A DNA stretch of 64,000 bases from Larus michahellis. Lineage: Eukaryota; Chordata; Aves; Charadriiformes; Laridae. The stretch spans positions 22,229,583 through 22,293,582 of the forward strand of contig NC_133901.1 of NCBI RefSeq assembly GCF_964199755.1, in the 5' to 3' direction. The notes beneath the pieces are model-generated. The model did no database searches and was not told where the DNA came from. It saw nothing but the letters and a program-made list of their open reading frames with translations. Shown here in pieces: positions 48,226 to 60,600 of the stretch (its first letter is position 1; the number at the start of each line of letters is the position of its first letter). Both the position numbers and the translations under genes were made by a program.

Positions 48226-50349
48226 TGTGACCACCTTCCCCTAACACTGCTGGTTTCACCGTGCTTTTTATTTTTTCCATCTCCAAACGCTCCAACACAT
48301 GCCTGGGAGGTAGGAAAGTTACTTGCTATTTTCCATAGCTAATATTTCACCAAGGAACCATGCCGGACTTCCCCTGAAAAGAATAATAATGTTCTCATTT
48401 CCTCCCCGAGCTGCCCTGCAAGCCCACGGCTGCCCAGAGCTGCTGTCTGAAGACGACAAACCAAGAAAGCATTGGGGGTCCCAGTGCGGGTGCTCGAGCT
48501 GGGGTCCACGTGCTCTGGCACCCATCACAAGCCCCCTCTGCCGCGGCAGCTGCCTGGATCACCACCCCATCCACGCGCCTGCGGCAGCCCCTGCTCCAGT
48601 GATAGTTTTGAGCGTCCATTTTCCTTCTGGTGTACATTCTGCTGCACGGACTGGGAAGGGGAGGGCTGGGTTTGGCAGCACTCCTCGCTGGGGTGAGCAT
48701 CACCCTCGGGGACGGGTGCCAGGGGGTGCATGGCCAGAGGGACCAGCATCATTCGGAGCCAACTCCAGCACATCCCTGATTTGAGTCATTTCGAAAAGAA
48801 AGCATTCATTTGGCCTTTCCCGAAGTTTTCCCTGCTCTTCCCAACTAAAATTACTTACTCCATTCAGTTTGAGTTAGCAAATAATTCCAGTTGTGTTTTC
48901 CAGTAAGAAGGATTATACGTTTGAAGCACAGGAGAGATTTGCTCCAGCCCCAGAGGAGGCAGCGCGAGCAGAGCTGTGTGAATTGCCACTAATGAGGCAG
49001 GAGTTAACGACCCTGTGGCCTTGCGACCTGAATGCCCCAGCCTTGGCAGGTGCCGAGCTTGCAAACGGGACTGCTCCCACACGGCTGGTCTCTGGGAAGC
49101 ACCGACCCACCGTCCTTAATTTTGGGCATTTTTACATCCGCATTCAAGCATCAATTTCTCGCGCGAGCCGCATCCTGTCCTGTGCGGGCAGACCTGCTGT
49201 TCTGCAGACCTGCGGAGAGCTCACCCGGGGACAGGGCTGTCCTGCAGAGGAGCTGCCCCACAACCATCCCACAGCCTGAAACACCGGCAAGGGCCTTTTC
49301 TCCCCGCTGGTGCCCAGCGTGTGCTCACCGGAGCAGGAGCTGTGCCCTTTCTCGCCAGGGTGGACGTACTTGGGGCCACCACAAAAGCAAAACAACCCCA
49401 AACAAAAGAACAGAAAGAGAATAAGAGCCAAGTACATCAGATTTCTGATTATTTTTGCGATAAGCTAAATATTACAAGAAAAATCTTTCATATGCATACC
49501 AAACTTGTTAAAAATTGGTAAATGCATTCAAATCCATAGCAGATGCTTTTCAGATATCCTTGACAGATCACCCGTCTTGAAGATTCATCCTCCCATATGG
49601 GTTACAGCTGAAAGACTGAGTAGTCAGTTACCAGTTTTAAAAACGTTCACAACCGAAGTGAACACGCAGCCTGATGCTTCTCAGCACACGTGGGACAACA
49701 TTTGTCACACTGAGATCCAAAAATCGATGTTCAAAGCTAGGCATGAATGTAATTTCACTTTTTCCCGGATCCAGGCCCATGGCTGGGCAGCACAAGGGTA
49801 TCTGGAGTATGAATGGTACAGATCATCCTCTGGTTTCTCATTTGGATGTTATCCAAAAAAAAAAACAAACCAAACAAACCAGAAAAAACCCATCCCTGTT
49901 CAGATCAACGTTACATTGCCAACGTAACATCTCTCCAGTGAATGTTAAGATATAATTACCCTGTAAGGAATGATTCCTATTAAACATTTAATACATCTCC
50001 CTCTAATTGAAATTTAAGCCTTTGGTTGTGGTTGGGTGTCACTAAAGATGTGATTAAACATAAAATATGTATAACACTTAACTCCTTTTGGGGTGTTGGG
50101 ATAGCTTCCACTAAGTAACAAACGTAAATTGTTTCTTTTGCACTCTAAAAAGTTTTTAAAGCAGCTCGATTGGAGGCTGGCGCAGGAAGATCTCCTTCCC
50201 CAGATGAAAGGGAACCTTTCACCAGCTTCGCCTGCAGCAGCGGCGGGACAAGAGCCTCCTTGAGCTCAGCTTCGCCCTCTGCATTGCTGCCCCCTGCACC
50301 CACTGCCTCCCAGGGCTTCACGCTGCCCCAAACCTCAGCTCTGGAGTCC

Positions 50350-50836
50350 TCAGCACAAGGAGGGCTTGAACCCGTTGGAACGGGTCCAGTGGAGGGCCAC
50401 GAAGATGATCAGAGGCTGGAGCACCTCTGCTATGAGGACAGGCTGAGAGAGTTGGGGTTGTTCAGCCTGGAGAAGAGAAGGCTCTGGGGAGACTTTACAG
50501 CTCCTTCCAGTACCTAAAGGGGGCCTACAGGAAAGATGGGGAGCGACTCTTTATCAGGGAGTGGAGCGATAGGATGAGGGGTAAGTTTTAAACTGAAAGA
50601 GGGGAGATTTAGATTGGATATTAGGAAGAAATTCTTTTCTGTGAGGGTGGTGAGGCACTGGAACAGGCTGCCCAGAGAAGCTGTGGCTGCCCCATCCCTG
50701 GAGGTGTTCCAGGCCAGGCTGGATGGGGCTTTGAGCTGCCTGGTCTAGTGGGAGGTGTCCCTGCCCAGGGCAGGGGGGTGGAACTAGATCATCTTTAAGT
50801 TCCCTTCCAACCTGAACCATTCTATCATTCTATGAA
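50350..50836 (+). mobile_element. CR1 LINE, 5'-truncated with intact 3' end
   Basis: The plus strand encodes the C-terminal CR1 ORF2 block ([20 protein letters not shown]), followed by the conserved 3' region (GGCACTGGAACAGGCTGCCC) and the end CCATTCTATCATTCTATG. The frame is broken after about 60 codons. At roughly 490 bases it is the best preserved CR1 3' portion in the window. Confidence 0.93.
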
Positions 50837-53800
50837 ACCCCTACCTCTGCTACCTGCCCCTCCTCCAGCCACCTTGCAATATTCCTCTCCTCTGCCGTAA
50901 CTTCTCATCCTGCGCTTAAAAGACTTCCTATGCAGAACTGGTTGCCATGAAGTTATAACAGAGAAAAACGTAGATTTTCCGCTTACAGAAGTACTAATGT
51001 GAGAGAGTTGAACATGCCGAGCATCAGTAAGGATACCAACAATACTCCAAAATCAAACACTTGCACATATGCTTTTTTTTTTGCCTGTTATTAATAACCT
51101 TGCTCATAGCCTAAAAATCAGTCCTTGTCAAAGTTTCACCTGTAAACACCTACGTAATTCCACATGCTGTCACGAACAGAGACAAAGACTTGAAGAAGTA
51201 CTGGCAGCTGTTTTCCCTGTCCGTCTTTACTTCTTTCCTTCAAGCAGCACAATTAACAACATTTCGACTGCAGCATTTCCCACCGCCACCTTCGCCTGGT
51301 CCCCTGGGACATCGGTGCTGAGGCCACCGAGGCCCTGCCCATCCTGCAGTGAAAATAAAGCCTACGAATGCCACCAGTGGGAAAGCGCATCTGCTTTTGT
51401 ACTTGTCTCCCTCCCCAAACTGCTCTTTCCCTGTGTTTCACCTGCCTTCAGCTGATTGTTTGTGCATAAAAGAAAGAGAAGGGATGGAAGTTTGTTGCTT
51501 GGTTATTTTAAAATTGTCCTAATATTTGGAATAAAGCAAATCTAGGGAATCACTTTTGAAAGTGACTGAAAAACAAACCCAGCCATAAGAATACACTGTG
51601 AAATAATTTACTGGAGAAAAGCTCAGCTCCGAGAGCAGCCGAGCACGTTCCTGTGGTTGCCTCAGACAAAAGGAGTCTCAGAGTGGAGTTTTTGGCAGAA
51701 GAAAATTGGTGTAGACCTCACGTAATCCTAAGAGTTTGAAAAGCAGCGATTGTATGAAAAGAGCCCTTTCTTACAGCGCCTGCTCCGTGGCACACAACGC
51801 CCATCAGACACGAGCCTTTGTGACACCCTTCAGTTCTGTGGGGGTTTCACAGCCCACGGATGGGGGTGGATGCGGGGTTCAGCGCCAACACGTCTGACTT
51901 TGTCAGTTTTGCTCACGGAATTTTACGGCGGTGAAAGGCCAAACCCCATCTTTATAACAATCCTACAGCCTCACATGCCTTCTGCATTTCTCTCACTCTC
52001 TCCCCTCAAATGCTGGGACAATCCACGGTTTAATGCTCTGTTTTCTCTCACTGGTGCAGCCCTGGTTCAAAGCTAATGTTTGCTAATTGCTTTCACGCCG
52101 CTATGCTGAAAGTGCTTGAACTCAGCAGGGGAGGATGAGCCATCTGGAGTAAGGACCCAGCTACGCTCAAGCCTGAGCTTCTCTAACACCAGCAACAAGG
52201 CAACAGCCAGAACACAGGCTGGATTTTCAAACCCCCAGAGGAGGCTGCAGAGCCGGCGGCTTGAAACAAACCAAACCCCACAACCCTTAGACTTACACAT
52301 GAAACTCATTTTGTGTGCAAGCTATTGAGAAAACAATCCAGGGATCTCCTTACCTCTGCTTTACAGACCACAGCTTGGCTTCAGACCAGCCCGGTGTCTG
52401 CTTGCAACGTTCCCTCGGTGCAAACCACGCTTTTGCAATCTAGTTATTCCCAAAGATGCCCAACAGATTGAGTTACTCCATTCTTGTGAACCTTAATTAG
52501 AAACAGGCTGTCTCCAAATCACCTTGATGGCTTCTGAAGTACCCATCCATAAACACAAATCACAGTAAACGCAAAATGAGTCTGCTGAGACCAACAAACC
52601 AAGGGACAAGAGGGCTCGATGCTCAGACTCACCTCCTCTGTTCTGCAGCTTCCTGCTGTCACCACCGATGACTGGTTCCTCCCACATATACAAATGAGCA
52701 GGTAACTTCACCTACCACTACATATACAGTACAAAGAAGGCTAAAATTTGGCCCACAAATCATTCCTTCCAGCAGGCTATTGGTTTTGAACAGTGCAGTG
52801 TCCGAGAAGCAGAGCTGGGCTTCTCAAGGGGAGGATGAGGAAGGCACCTGGCTCCCCGTCCAGCCCCATGGCCGATGCTGGTGCGCAGGCGCGAGCGCGG
52901 GCTGTTAGCAAGTCGCAGGCGAGGGCTTGCACTGCCGCAGGAGTGGGGGCCGTCCCAACTGCTCCCCTCCTTCCCCCACCAGGAAACAGCACCCTGTGAG
53001 TTTCAACCCTTAGCAAAGATTTCATCTGAAAAATCCCAGCTCCGCTGACAGCAAGACGCAGCAGCAAGCCCTGGCAGCACGGCCAGCACCGGCAAGCAGG
53101 CAGAGACCCCGTAATGGCACTTTTTCCTTGCGCATACAGATGGGGTGAATTTAGAAGCCACCCTTGGCTCTTCCTTGCAGGGTCAGGCTACAACTTGAGC
53201 TGAGATTCACCAGCTGCAATCTGAGGGTGTCACAGCAAGAGATACAGGGAAAGGAGACAGTAGGAGGCAAAGCACTGGAAAAACCCTCCTGGAATCCCCA
53301 CGCAGCAAGACACAGCACTGGCCTCTGACCTGAATGAACACTCGTGAACCTGCGGAGGCCTCAGGGCAATCACCAGGGTTTCTCCACTCTGTGGAGTGGA
53401 GAAATGAGCCACACCTTAATGGAATTGTGGGGACTGCATGCACAGAAGAGAGGGATCCTAACATACACAAGGGCACATGGAGCAGGGACCCCTGAACACA
53501 GGGATTTGCTACGGGCAAAGGAATGAACGTGAAGGAGCGTGGAAGTGCTGAGGTTAAAGGGAACTCGTAAGAGCTGACAGAACTACTCTCCACCTCACCC
53601 CAACATGACGCAGAAACCAAAACAAACATCTCACTAGAGGCACATAGTTTCCCAATAGGCCCCCAGTAAAATCTGGGACTACGAACTTCAAAGGAAGAGT
53701 CAAGCTTCATTGGCCTCAAGCAGGAGCACTACACCGAGCCCCTGTTTCCCAGGGTGTCCTCAGTCTGGAGCCACGGAGAGGATCCGAAGCCATGTTCTGC

Positions 53801-53960
53801 AGATGATCATAAACATCCCTATGAGCAACTGCAACACAGCGGCCAGCCAGGACGCGGGGGACATCCTGATCACCACTCTGCAAAGTGCTGGCAGGGGAAT
53901 GAACCAATGCACAGACCTTCAAAGAGAAAATTTTATGGACGCTTTTATACACATACACAA

Positions 53961-54531
53961 ATATTTTAATATAACGGTAACTGAAATGTTATCCATATTC
54001 TTAGTACTGTCATAATTAACTAAAAAGATATTTTTTAAATTTTGTAAAAATGACATATTTTACACATCTTCTATTTACAATTGCAATATACTTAAATGTT
54101 ATAAAACATCCACTCTGACCTTTAAAATATATGTATACTAGGACTTAGTATTAGATATATTATAATTTATAGCAAACTTAGGGTTTGCTGTGTACCTATC
54201 TGTTCAATGGGAATCTCATAATCAGCCTGGCTTAATAAAGGCTGCTCAAAACCAAAAATCGACAACAACAAAAAAAAACCGATAGGGAATGTGCAAATAT
54301 TGGGGCAGGCAAAAAAATAATAAAAAAATCAAGCTTGCAGTTTTAAAAAATAACACTGAGAAGACTTCCAATAAATTAAAATCATAACCCACAAATCCTT
54401 TTCCTGACATTGTCCGTGATCAAATTAATTTTCAGTACTATTAATCTAAAAGGAAAAAAACCCCAACCAAACAACAAACGACCCTCCAGCCACCCCAGGT
54501 CTTCCCAAAGCCGTGTGTTCCCACGCCGCGG
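53961..54531 (-). other. DOCK10: Probable DOCK10 3'UTR
   Basis: This is AT-rich sequence directly after the DOCK10 stop codon. A minus-strand ATTAAA at 53,965-53,970 is a possible poly(A) signal and would give a 3'UTR of about 0.6 kb. The limits are guesses. Confidence 0.4.
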
Positions 54532-54651
54532 TCAAGCATCGGGATTTGCCGGGGTGGTTGCTGCTGGCACAGACGAGCTGGCTCTGTTGATGACTCGCGA
54601 ATAGGTGCGCTCAATTCCTTGCTGTTTTGCCGAATCCTCCTTGTATGCAAT
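54532..54651 (-). CDS. DOCK10: DOCK10 last exon, variable C-terminal tail
   Basis: On the minus strand this exon follows a T-rich tract ending ATGAAAAG. It encodes 39 residues ([20 protein letters not shown] and on) ending NPDA before TGA at 54,532-54,534. The human tail has the same layout with a TCTRVISKA-like core, so TYSRVINRA is the anchor for this call. The last 15 residues differ from the human end as I recall it. Confidence 0.78.
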   Translation of the reverse strand: MAYKEDSAKQQGIERTYSRVINRASSSVPAATTPANPDA

Positions 54652-57600
54652 CTTTTCATAAAAAAAGGAAAGAAAAAATAACATGCAACAGTGAGAAAGA
54701 TCTGAATAGCGTGATGTCTGAAGCGTCTGTTGTCTAACCAAGGATTCCCCACTTTTTGTTTATTACACAATGATGCTAAGGGTCTGACACAGGAAAGGAA
54801 CCTTGGCCTGGGGACCCAGAAGTGACCGGAGGCTGCAGCCAGAGGGAGGACGTCCTCCGAGCTGGGGGGATGAATGGGGCTGGGATGGTCACCAGCTTCT
54901 GCCACACGGTGCTTCACGGGGTTCCCCGAACAATGTTTCTCTAACAACTTCCATGCAAACATTGAGAAGTCACCTACACTTTATAAACTCAGCAGACACC
55001 TGCACAAGCACCTACTGACTGGGGTACAGAGCGGCCCCAGCTCTGCCCACGTAGTTAATTCAGGGCACGCAGCACCCCACCGAGCTTCACACGCACAGCA
55101 GCTGAAAAAATACATCCATTAGCAGGGTTTGGACCCGCTGCCAGGCTGGGGCCGTGGGCAGAGCCGCGCTCTGGGAAGGAGCAGTGGCAAAAGCTTGCTC
55201 TGCCCTGTCCTACATATAAGCTTTTGCAAGAAGGAAGATTTTTTTCTGAAGTTCTTTTTAGCCTTGGTAATAGCTGGTTTTCCTACTTACTTCCATAAAT
55301 ACAGACTGAAAACCTGCCTTCCTCCATAGGGCACTATATTGAAGCATCCACAGCAGACATGGGACATCCCCACTGACCACGCAGCTGTCAGCAGTGGAAG
55401 AGAAACCTCTCCCCTTCACAAAGGTGTAATCTTACGCCATCAACCCCCTGGTCAGGGTTGCAGGTCAGCCACACCATTTATTACTCGGGCAAACACGACC
55501 ACGCTGCCTCCAGGCACAGCTTTCTTGCCTGAGCCAGCATCACAGGCAGCCGTGGGCTGGAGGAAGAGCCCCGGGACGCCAGCGCTCCCAGCAAAGCCAG
55601 GGAAGCGCGAGGAGAGCAGGGCAGCACAGCGGAGCACAGGCAGGCTGTGGCACACACACTCTGCCCAGACCGTGACTCAAATCCAGCGGTCTCCCCAGGG
55701 GCGTCAGGAGAAGAGGAGGAGCTCGGGTGGCTGGTGTTGCGCCGGGCTGTACTAGTCCTCCTGAGCCCCACGCAGCCGGGCGTGGGGGCGAACTCCCCAC
55801 TGCACCCCATGCGGCCTCAGCCTGCATCCCAGTGTACGGCCATGAGCATGGTGCTGGGCAGGGCTCTGAGAAGGGGAGCACGCTCATGGGACAACAGGGG
55901 CTTGGCTTAATCAATAGGTTTCTGTGCCATTTGTCCTGAGCGCTTCCATCCGGCCACTTTTGCTGCTTCTGGCACATGCTTTTGCCTTAGGAGGCACTTG
56001 TCTAGCTGCCCCACTGACCTCCCCAACTTCACAAATAGGATGCTAAAGAATGTGTGTCTCAACACTGCTCACGGACAATACATCACACATATACCTTGTC
56101 TGTCTTTGTGTTTTGTTGTTTGTTTGTTTTTTGTTTTTTTTTTAACTCCCTGAGCAAGGGAGCCATTAGACACGAAACTAAACAAACATACCAAGTAGAA
56201 AAACCAGCAAGTGAGGAAAAGTACGTGACATTAAAAGAAAAAATAGATGTAAGAAAAATGAACATACCACTTTTGCCTATAGTATTGAGGGAAATGTTAG
56301 ACAGGGAAGAAGAGAAGCTGTATAAGCAAGGACCATGACAGAGCTGTCAGAAAAGAAAAACAAAACAAAACAAGAAAAGAGAAAAACATATGGTGATGAA
56401 AGAGTCACTGTCAGTGGGTGAGCAAACAAAACCCTCTAGAATACGACAATGGGAAAGATGGCAAATCTTAGTGGTGTAAAGCACACTGCACAGTTACAAC
56501 AGAGTCTCAAGCTTTCCAACTGCGAGATAAATGCTTCAGCCACAATTTACAGCACATGATTTCTCTGAGGCAACATTCTGCTCAGAAGTAGGGACTTCAC
56601 ACATTTGTTGCAAGAGAAGTAGAGTTTTCCCAAAAAAACACACTACCTGGAAAACTGAGCTGTCACTTACAAGGCTGCCCCACAGGGCTGCAAGTTTTCA
56701 GTGCAGACTTTGAAATTCAGATGATTTTGGTTAAACAGATGACGATTTTGACTTTTGCTGATGAACTCTTAACTTTACATATTGACATTGTTATGTAAAA
56801 GTAATTTCGTATTATTTAGTCTTTTCGTTTACATCAAGAAAACTCAGAGCTCACTGATATAAATACAGGTGTGCGTATTTAACAGACCTCACCAAATATT
56901 TTCTGAATGCTGAAACTGATGGGCTGCTCATGCCTCATTTAAGTTGACCATACATTTTCCATTCTTGTGGGGAACAGTAGTTCATACAATACTTATAGTA
57001 CTGCCTACGCACATGGACTGGATGGGCCGAATAACTTCCATGGGAGAGGCATGAACACTGAGTAACAAATGATACTCTTAATACTTGCACACTTAATATA
57101 CCAAAGAGTGATAAATATTAATTATGACAAAATTACTGGAATGCTTGAGGTTTGAAAATGTGTCTACACCTAAACAGGGAGGGAGAACAGAACAGCAGCC
57201 ACCCCTGAGCTCAGCCCCCACCTGGCCTACACCAAGCCTGCAAAGCAATTACACAGCTTTACACCCTGTGAAAAATCAGCTCGATTCCACAGTAAGAGTA
57301 ACAATGGGCCAAAAATTCCAGTAAATCCTTATTCTCCTCCCATATGAAGATGAATAATAGAGTATTGTCTAATGGGGTGCCAATTAGACACTTTTGTGAG
57401 ATGCCATCACTGATACCAATGGTTAAACAAAGCAACCTTGCACACGAACAGTGCTTAGGAGTGCTATAGGCACCTGGAAATGCAGCGTATCTGCTAGAGA
57501 ATAAGTATTTCTCAGGCGCAAGCTAAGGTGGCCTACACACAAGCAGGCAGAGAAATAATTAATCATGATTTAATTTGCACTTTAGTATGCAGAATCATTC

Positions 57601-60600
57601 AATATTTAAATTAAAATAGACAACATAAAAAATATCAGCAATAGAATAGCTGCAAGTGCTCCAAAGTCTAATTCAGTATTTTGGGATGAATTTCATCTAA
57701 TGTGGCCACACACGCTCATCCTTCTGAATGAAGGCTGAAAATACGAGTTTTAACGTGCAGGTATTTTGAACGTGTACTTCAATATAAAAAAATAAAAAAG
57801 AAATAACTCTTGCTCTGAAAGCTGAATACAAACTATAAAAATATCTCCTCCAGTTATAAGTTAGGTCTTAAAAGCAATTTACTGTTTTAATTAAATACAT
57901 GACAGCTGTAGGATAAAGCAAGCAAAGCATAAAACACTAGTTTAACTGATTATGTTTCTATGCCTCTAGACATCAGTCTGCATTTAGCCTCATTCATTCA
58001 ACTTTTCAATATGTAGCAAGACAGGTAATAAGACAAATCTTTGTTGATCAATCAGATTCATTATATATAATACAGCTGGATTTAAAAAAAAGAGAGAGGA
58101 AATCCCCCCGCCCCCAAAAAGAGTAAACTGTGTTTTCTCAGTGACTGTTGCATTGCCAGATTTTACTTCTAGTATTTTGTTCTAGAGCTTCATTTGTCAC
58201 TAGAAGACACAAGTAGCCACCCTCATTCAGCCCAACCAGCACCAAAATAGATGATCTAACCTGTTCATTCATAACTGCAGACAGCTCGCTGAGCATATCC
58301 TTATAATGAGACTTCATCTCTCCCTGATATTCAAATTGGTCCTCCTTAATAAGACGCTCATTGACATCAAGAGCATGTCCACACGCTTCTGCAAATTGCC
58401 TGCAAGCACAAAACCACAAAGAACAACCATATAAATTTTGCAGTAATGAAAAATATCTATCTATATGTATACACACACTACTGTACCTCTTCTTCCCCTT
58501 GCAAATTACACCTTCTCAGAAGTGAATTTCAGAACTCATCCTTGGATCAAGAGGAACGTAGGCTAGTGGGATAGCCCAAAACTTCAGTACATGTTTTCTT
58601 GGGAATGGCTTTTAAGACAGGCTGAACGCAGATGTAAATTAGCCTGGTTCAATTCAGCCTGATTTCATGTCACACCTACACATGCTACTCATACTATGCC
58701 GAGGCTGCAAAGTCTAAACTTAACATTTACCTGAAGATTTCCTTCAGAAGCTTAACTTGATTATCAGGATATCTCTTAGCGTTCGTCTCTTCAAGAAAAG
58801 CCCGAGCATAGGCCATTGGTCCAGCATTTACCTGGGGGAAAAATACACAGCTTAAGCGCGCAGAACAAGCAGTTTATTGTCATTTTCTCTTGGGTTACAA
58901 GGCTTGGGGACTGGCCTCAGGCAACCAAGCCTCTGTGACGAGCATCACGCCTTGTGTCACCCAAATGAAACCTGAAGAGTTTTACTGAGGAAAAGCCACC
59001 AACAAACTGCAGACCTTTGCTGTCCTTTAAAAGCCCTCGGCTTGTTAACCGTCTAGAAGGCTATATGTTTGAAGACATTTTAATGAGGGCACCAGAAATG
59101 CATGCACCTCTCACCAATCCCAACTTTTCTAAATAGCAAAAGACAAAACCAATCCTAACAAAACTCCTTTTAAAGTGTCTACATGCTTGGCTGTGTGATG
59201 GGCTGTATTCTCAAGTGACACGTGATGGTCTTGTTAGAAAGGTCTTAGCATTTATTTAGAGAAGAATTGACTGAAATAGTTATATTTGCACACAAATCCA
59301 TCAGTCATCATCAGTGGAAAACTTTTCATTTCCAACAGCTCCAACAGCACTGGAATACAAGCTATGACCAGAGATATAAAATAGATAAAACATGTCTGGA
59401 ATAATGAAAACCAGAATAAAAATTTAGGTACATGCATTGGGGGGGGGTGAGATTAAAAAAAAGGCAAATTGTTATTACCTTGACACTGACACTTCCTTGG
59501 AGTTTGAGCTGCAGTCGGATCATGTCCACTTCTTCCATTGTGCAAAGCTGATTGAGCTCTGAGACTTTTTTGGACATCTCATCAATCGCTACTTCAATGG
59601 GGTTCAGCTCTGTGCTGGTTTGGCTTATGACTTGAATACGCTTCTTCACGTAGGGAAACAAGTGACTGGCTACTCAAAAGCAAGAAAGGCATCAGAGAAA
59701 CTCACCCAACAAGAGAGTATTTAAGAAAGCAAAACAATTAAGTCAAAGTATGAACTTTTAACTTTATCAATCTCTTTAACAGTCTATACAAATTAAGTTT
59801 TAATTGCCAAAGGAGCGAAAGTGACACAGCAGGTCCAAACTGAACTTCGATGTACCTGGCACTGGAAGGGCATTTCCTTTTGAATTCACCACAGTGTGCT
59901 ACTGAGCTGTGTCACACCCGCGACACAAAAAGCTCTCACCACTCAGATTTTAGAATACACAAATTTCTTCTTCTGAGTTAAAGGACCTAATGATAAGCCT
60001 GTACCGGACTTCAAAGAGCTCAAAACATTGCAGCAAACATGTTTCAAGTTAGAGGCAGAAGCTCCTAGTTCAGCTGCACTGGGTATCATTCACCCACAGA
60101 CGAACTACTATTAAAACAACACCCTTAAAGAAGTAAGGAGTTACTTTTAGTATTCAACCTAAATATTGCTATGGGAGCTGACAGAGGAATTAAAACCCCT
60201 TCCTTCCAGTCAGGGCCTTTTCACAGATCTCAGGGAGTCTGGCAAAGGTACAGTTATGGTGCATTAAGTCTGATCTAAGCTAACAATCTTTTCCCAATCG
60301 CCCTACGCGCTTCGGAAGGCCTCCCAAACTCCATGTATGCCCTCCTCCAGTGAGCATCTGCTGCCCATCAGCTCAGACCTAAATGAGCTCCAGCTTACAG
60401 GGTGGCTGTCTCCTTGGAGAACAGGAAACCCAGGACTTCCAGAGCTGGAAGCACGATTCACAACCTGGCACGGCAGACAGACAGCGATCCACAGACCACA
60501 GCCAGACTGCACTCGTCCTCTGCGCAACACAGGCAGCAGCCTCTGGAGTAGAGATGCTGAGCAGGTACTAGTCCGGGCATCCAGTTCCTCTGCCCAAGCA

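Larger units (their letters stand above)
40586..53960. other. Intergenic region between DOCK10 and CCDC195
   Basis: No protein gene is supported in these 13 kb. The part next to 40,586 must hold the CCDC195 5'UTR and promoter; it is GC-rich without a clear TATA box. Further right are CpG clusters, a minisatellite, CR1 fragments and AT-rich candidate conserved blocks, listed separately. The longest open frame (45,681-46,796, minus) is a by-product of GC-rich and repetitive DNA. Confidence 0.6.
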
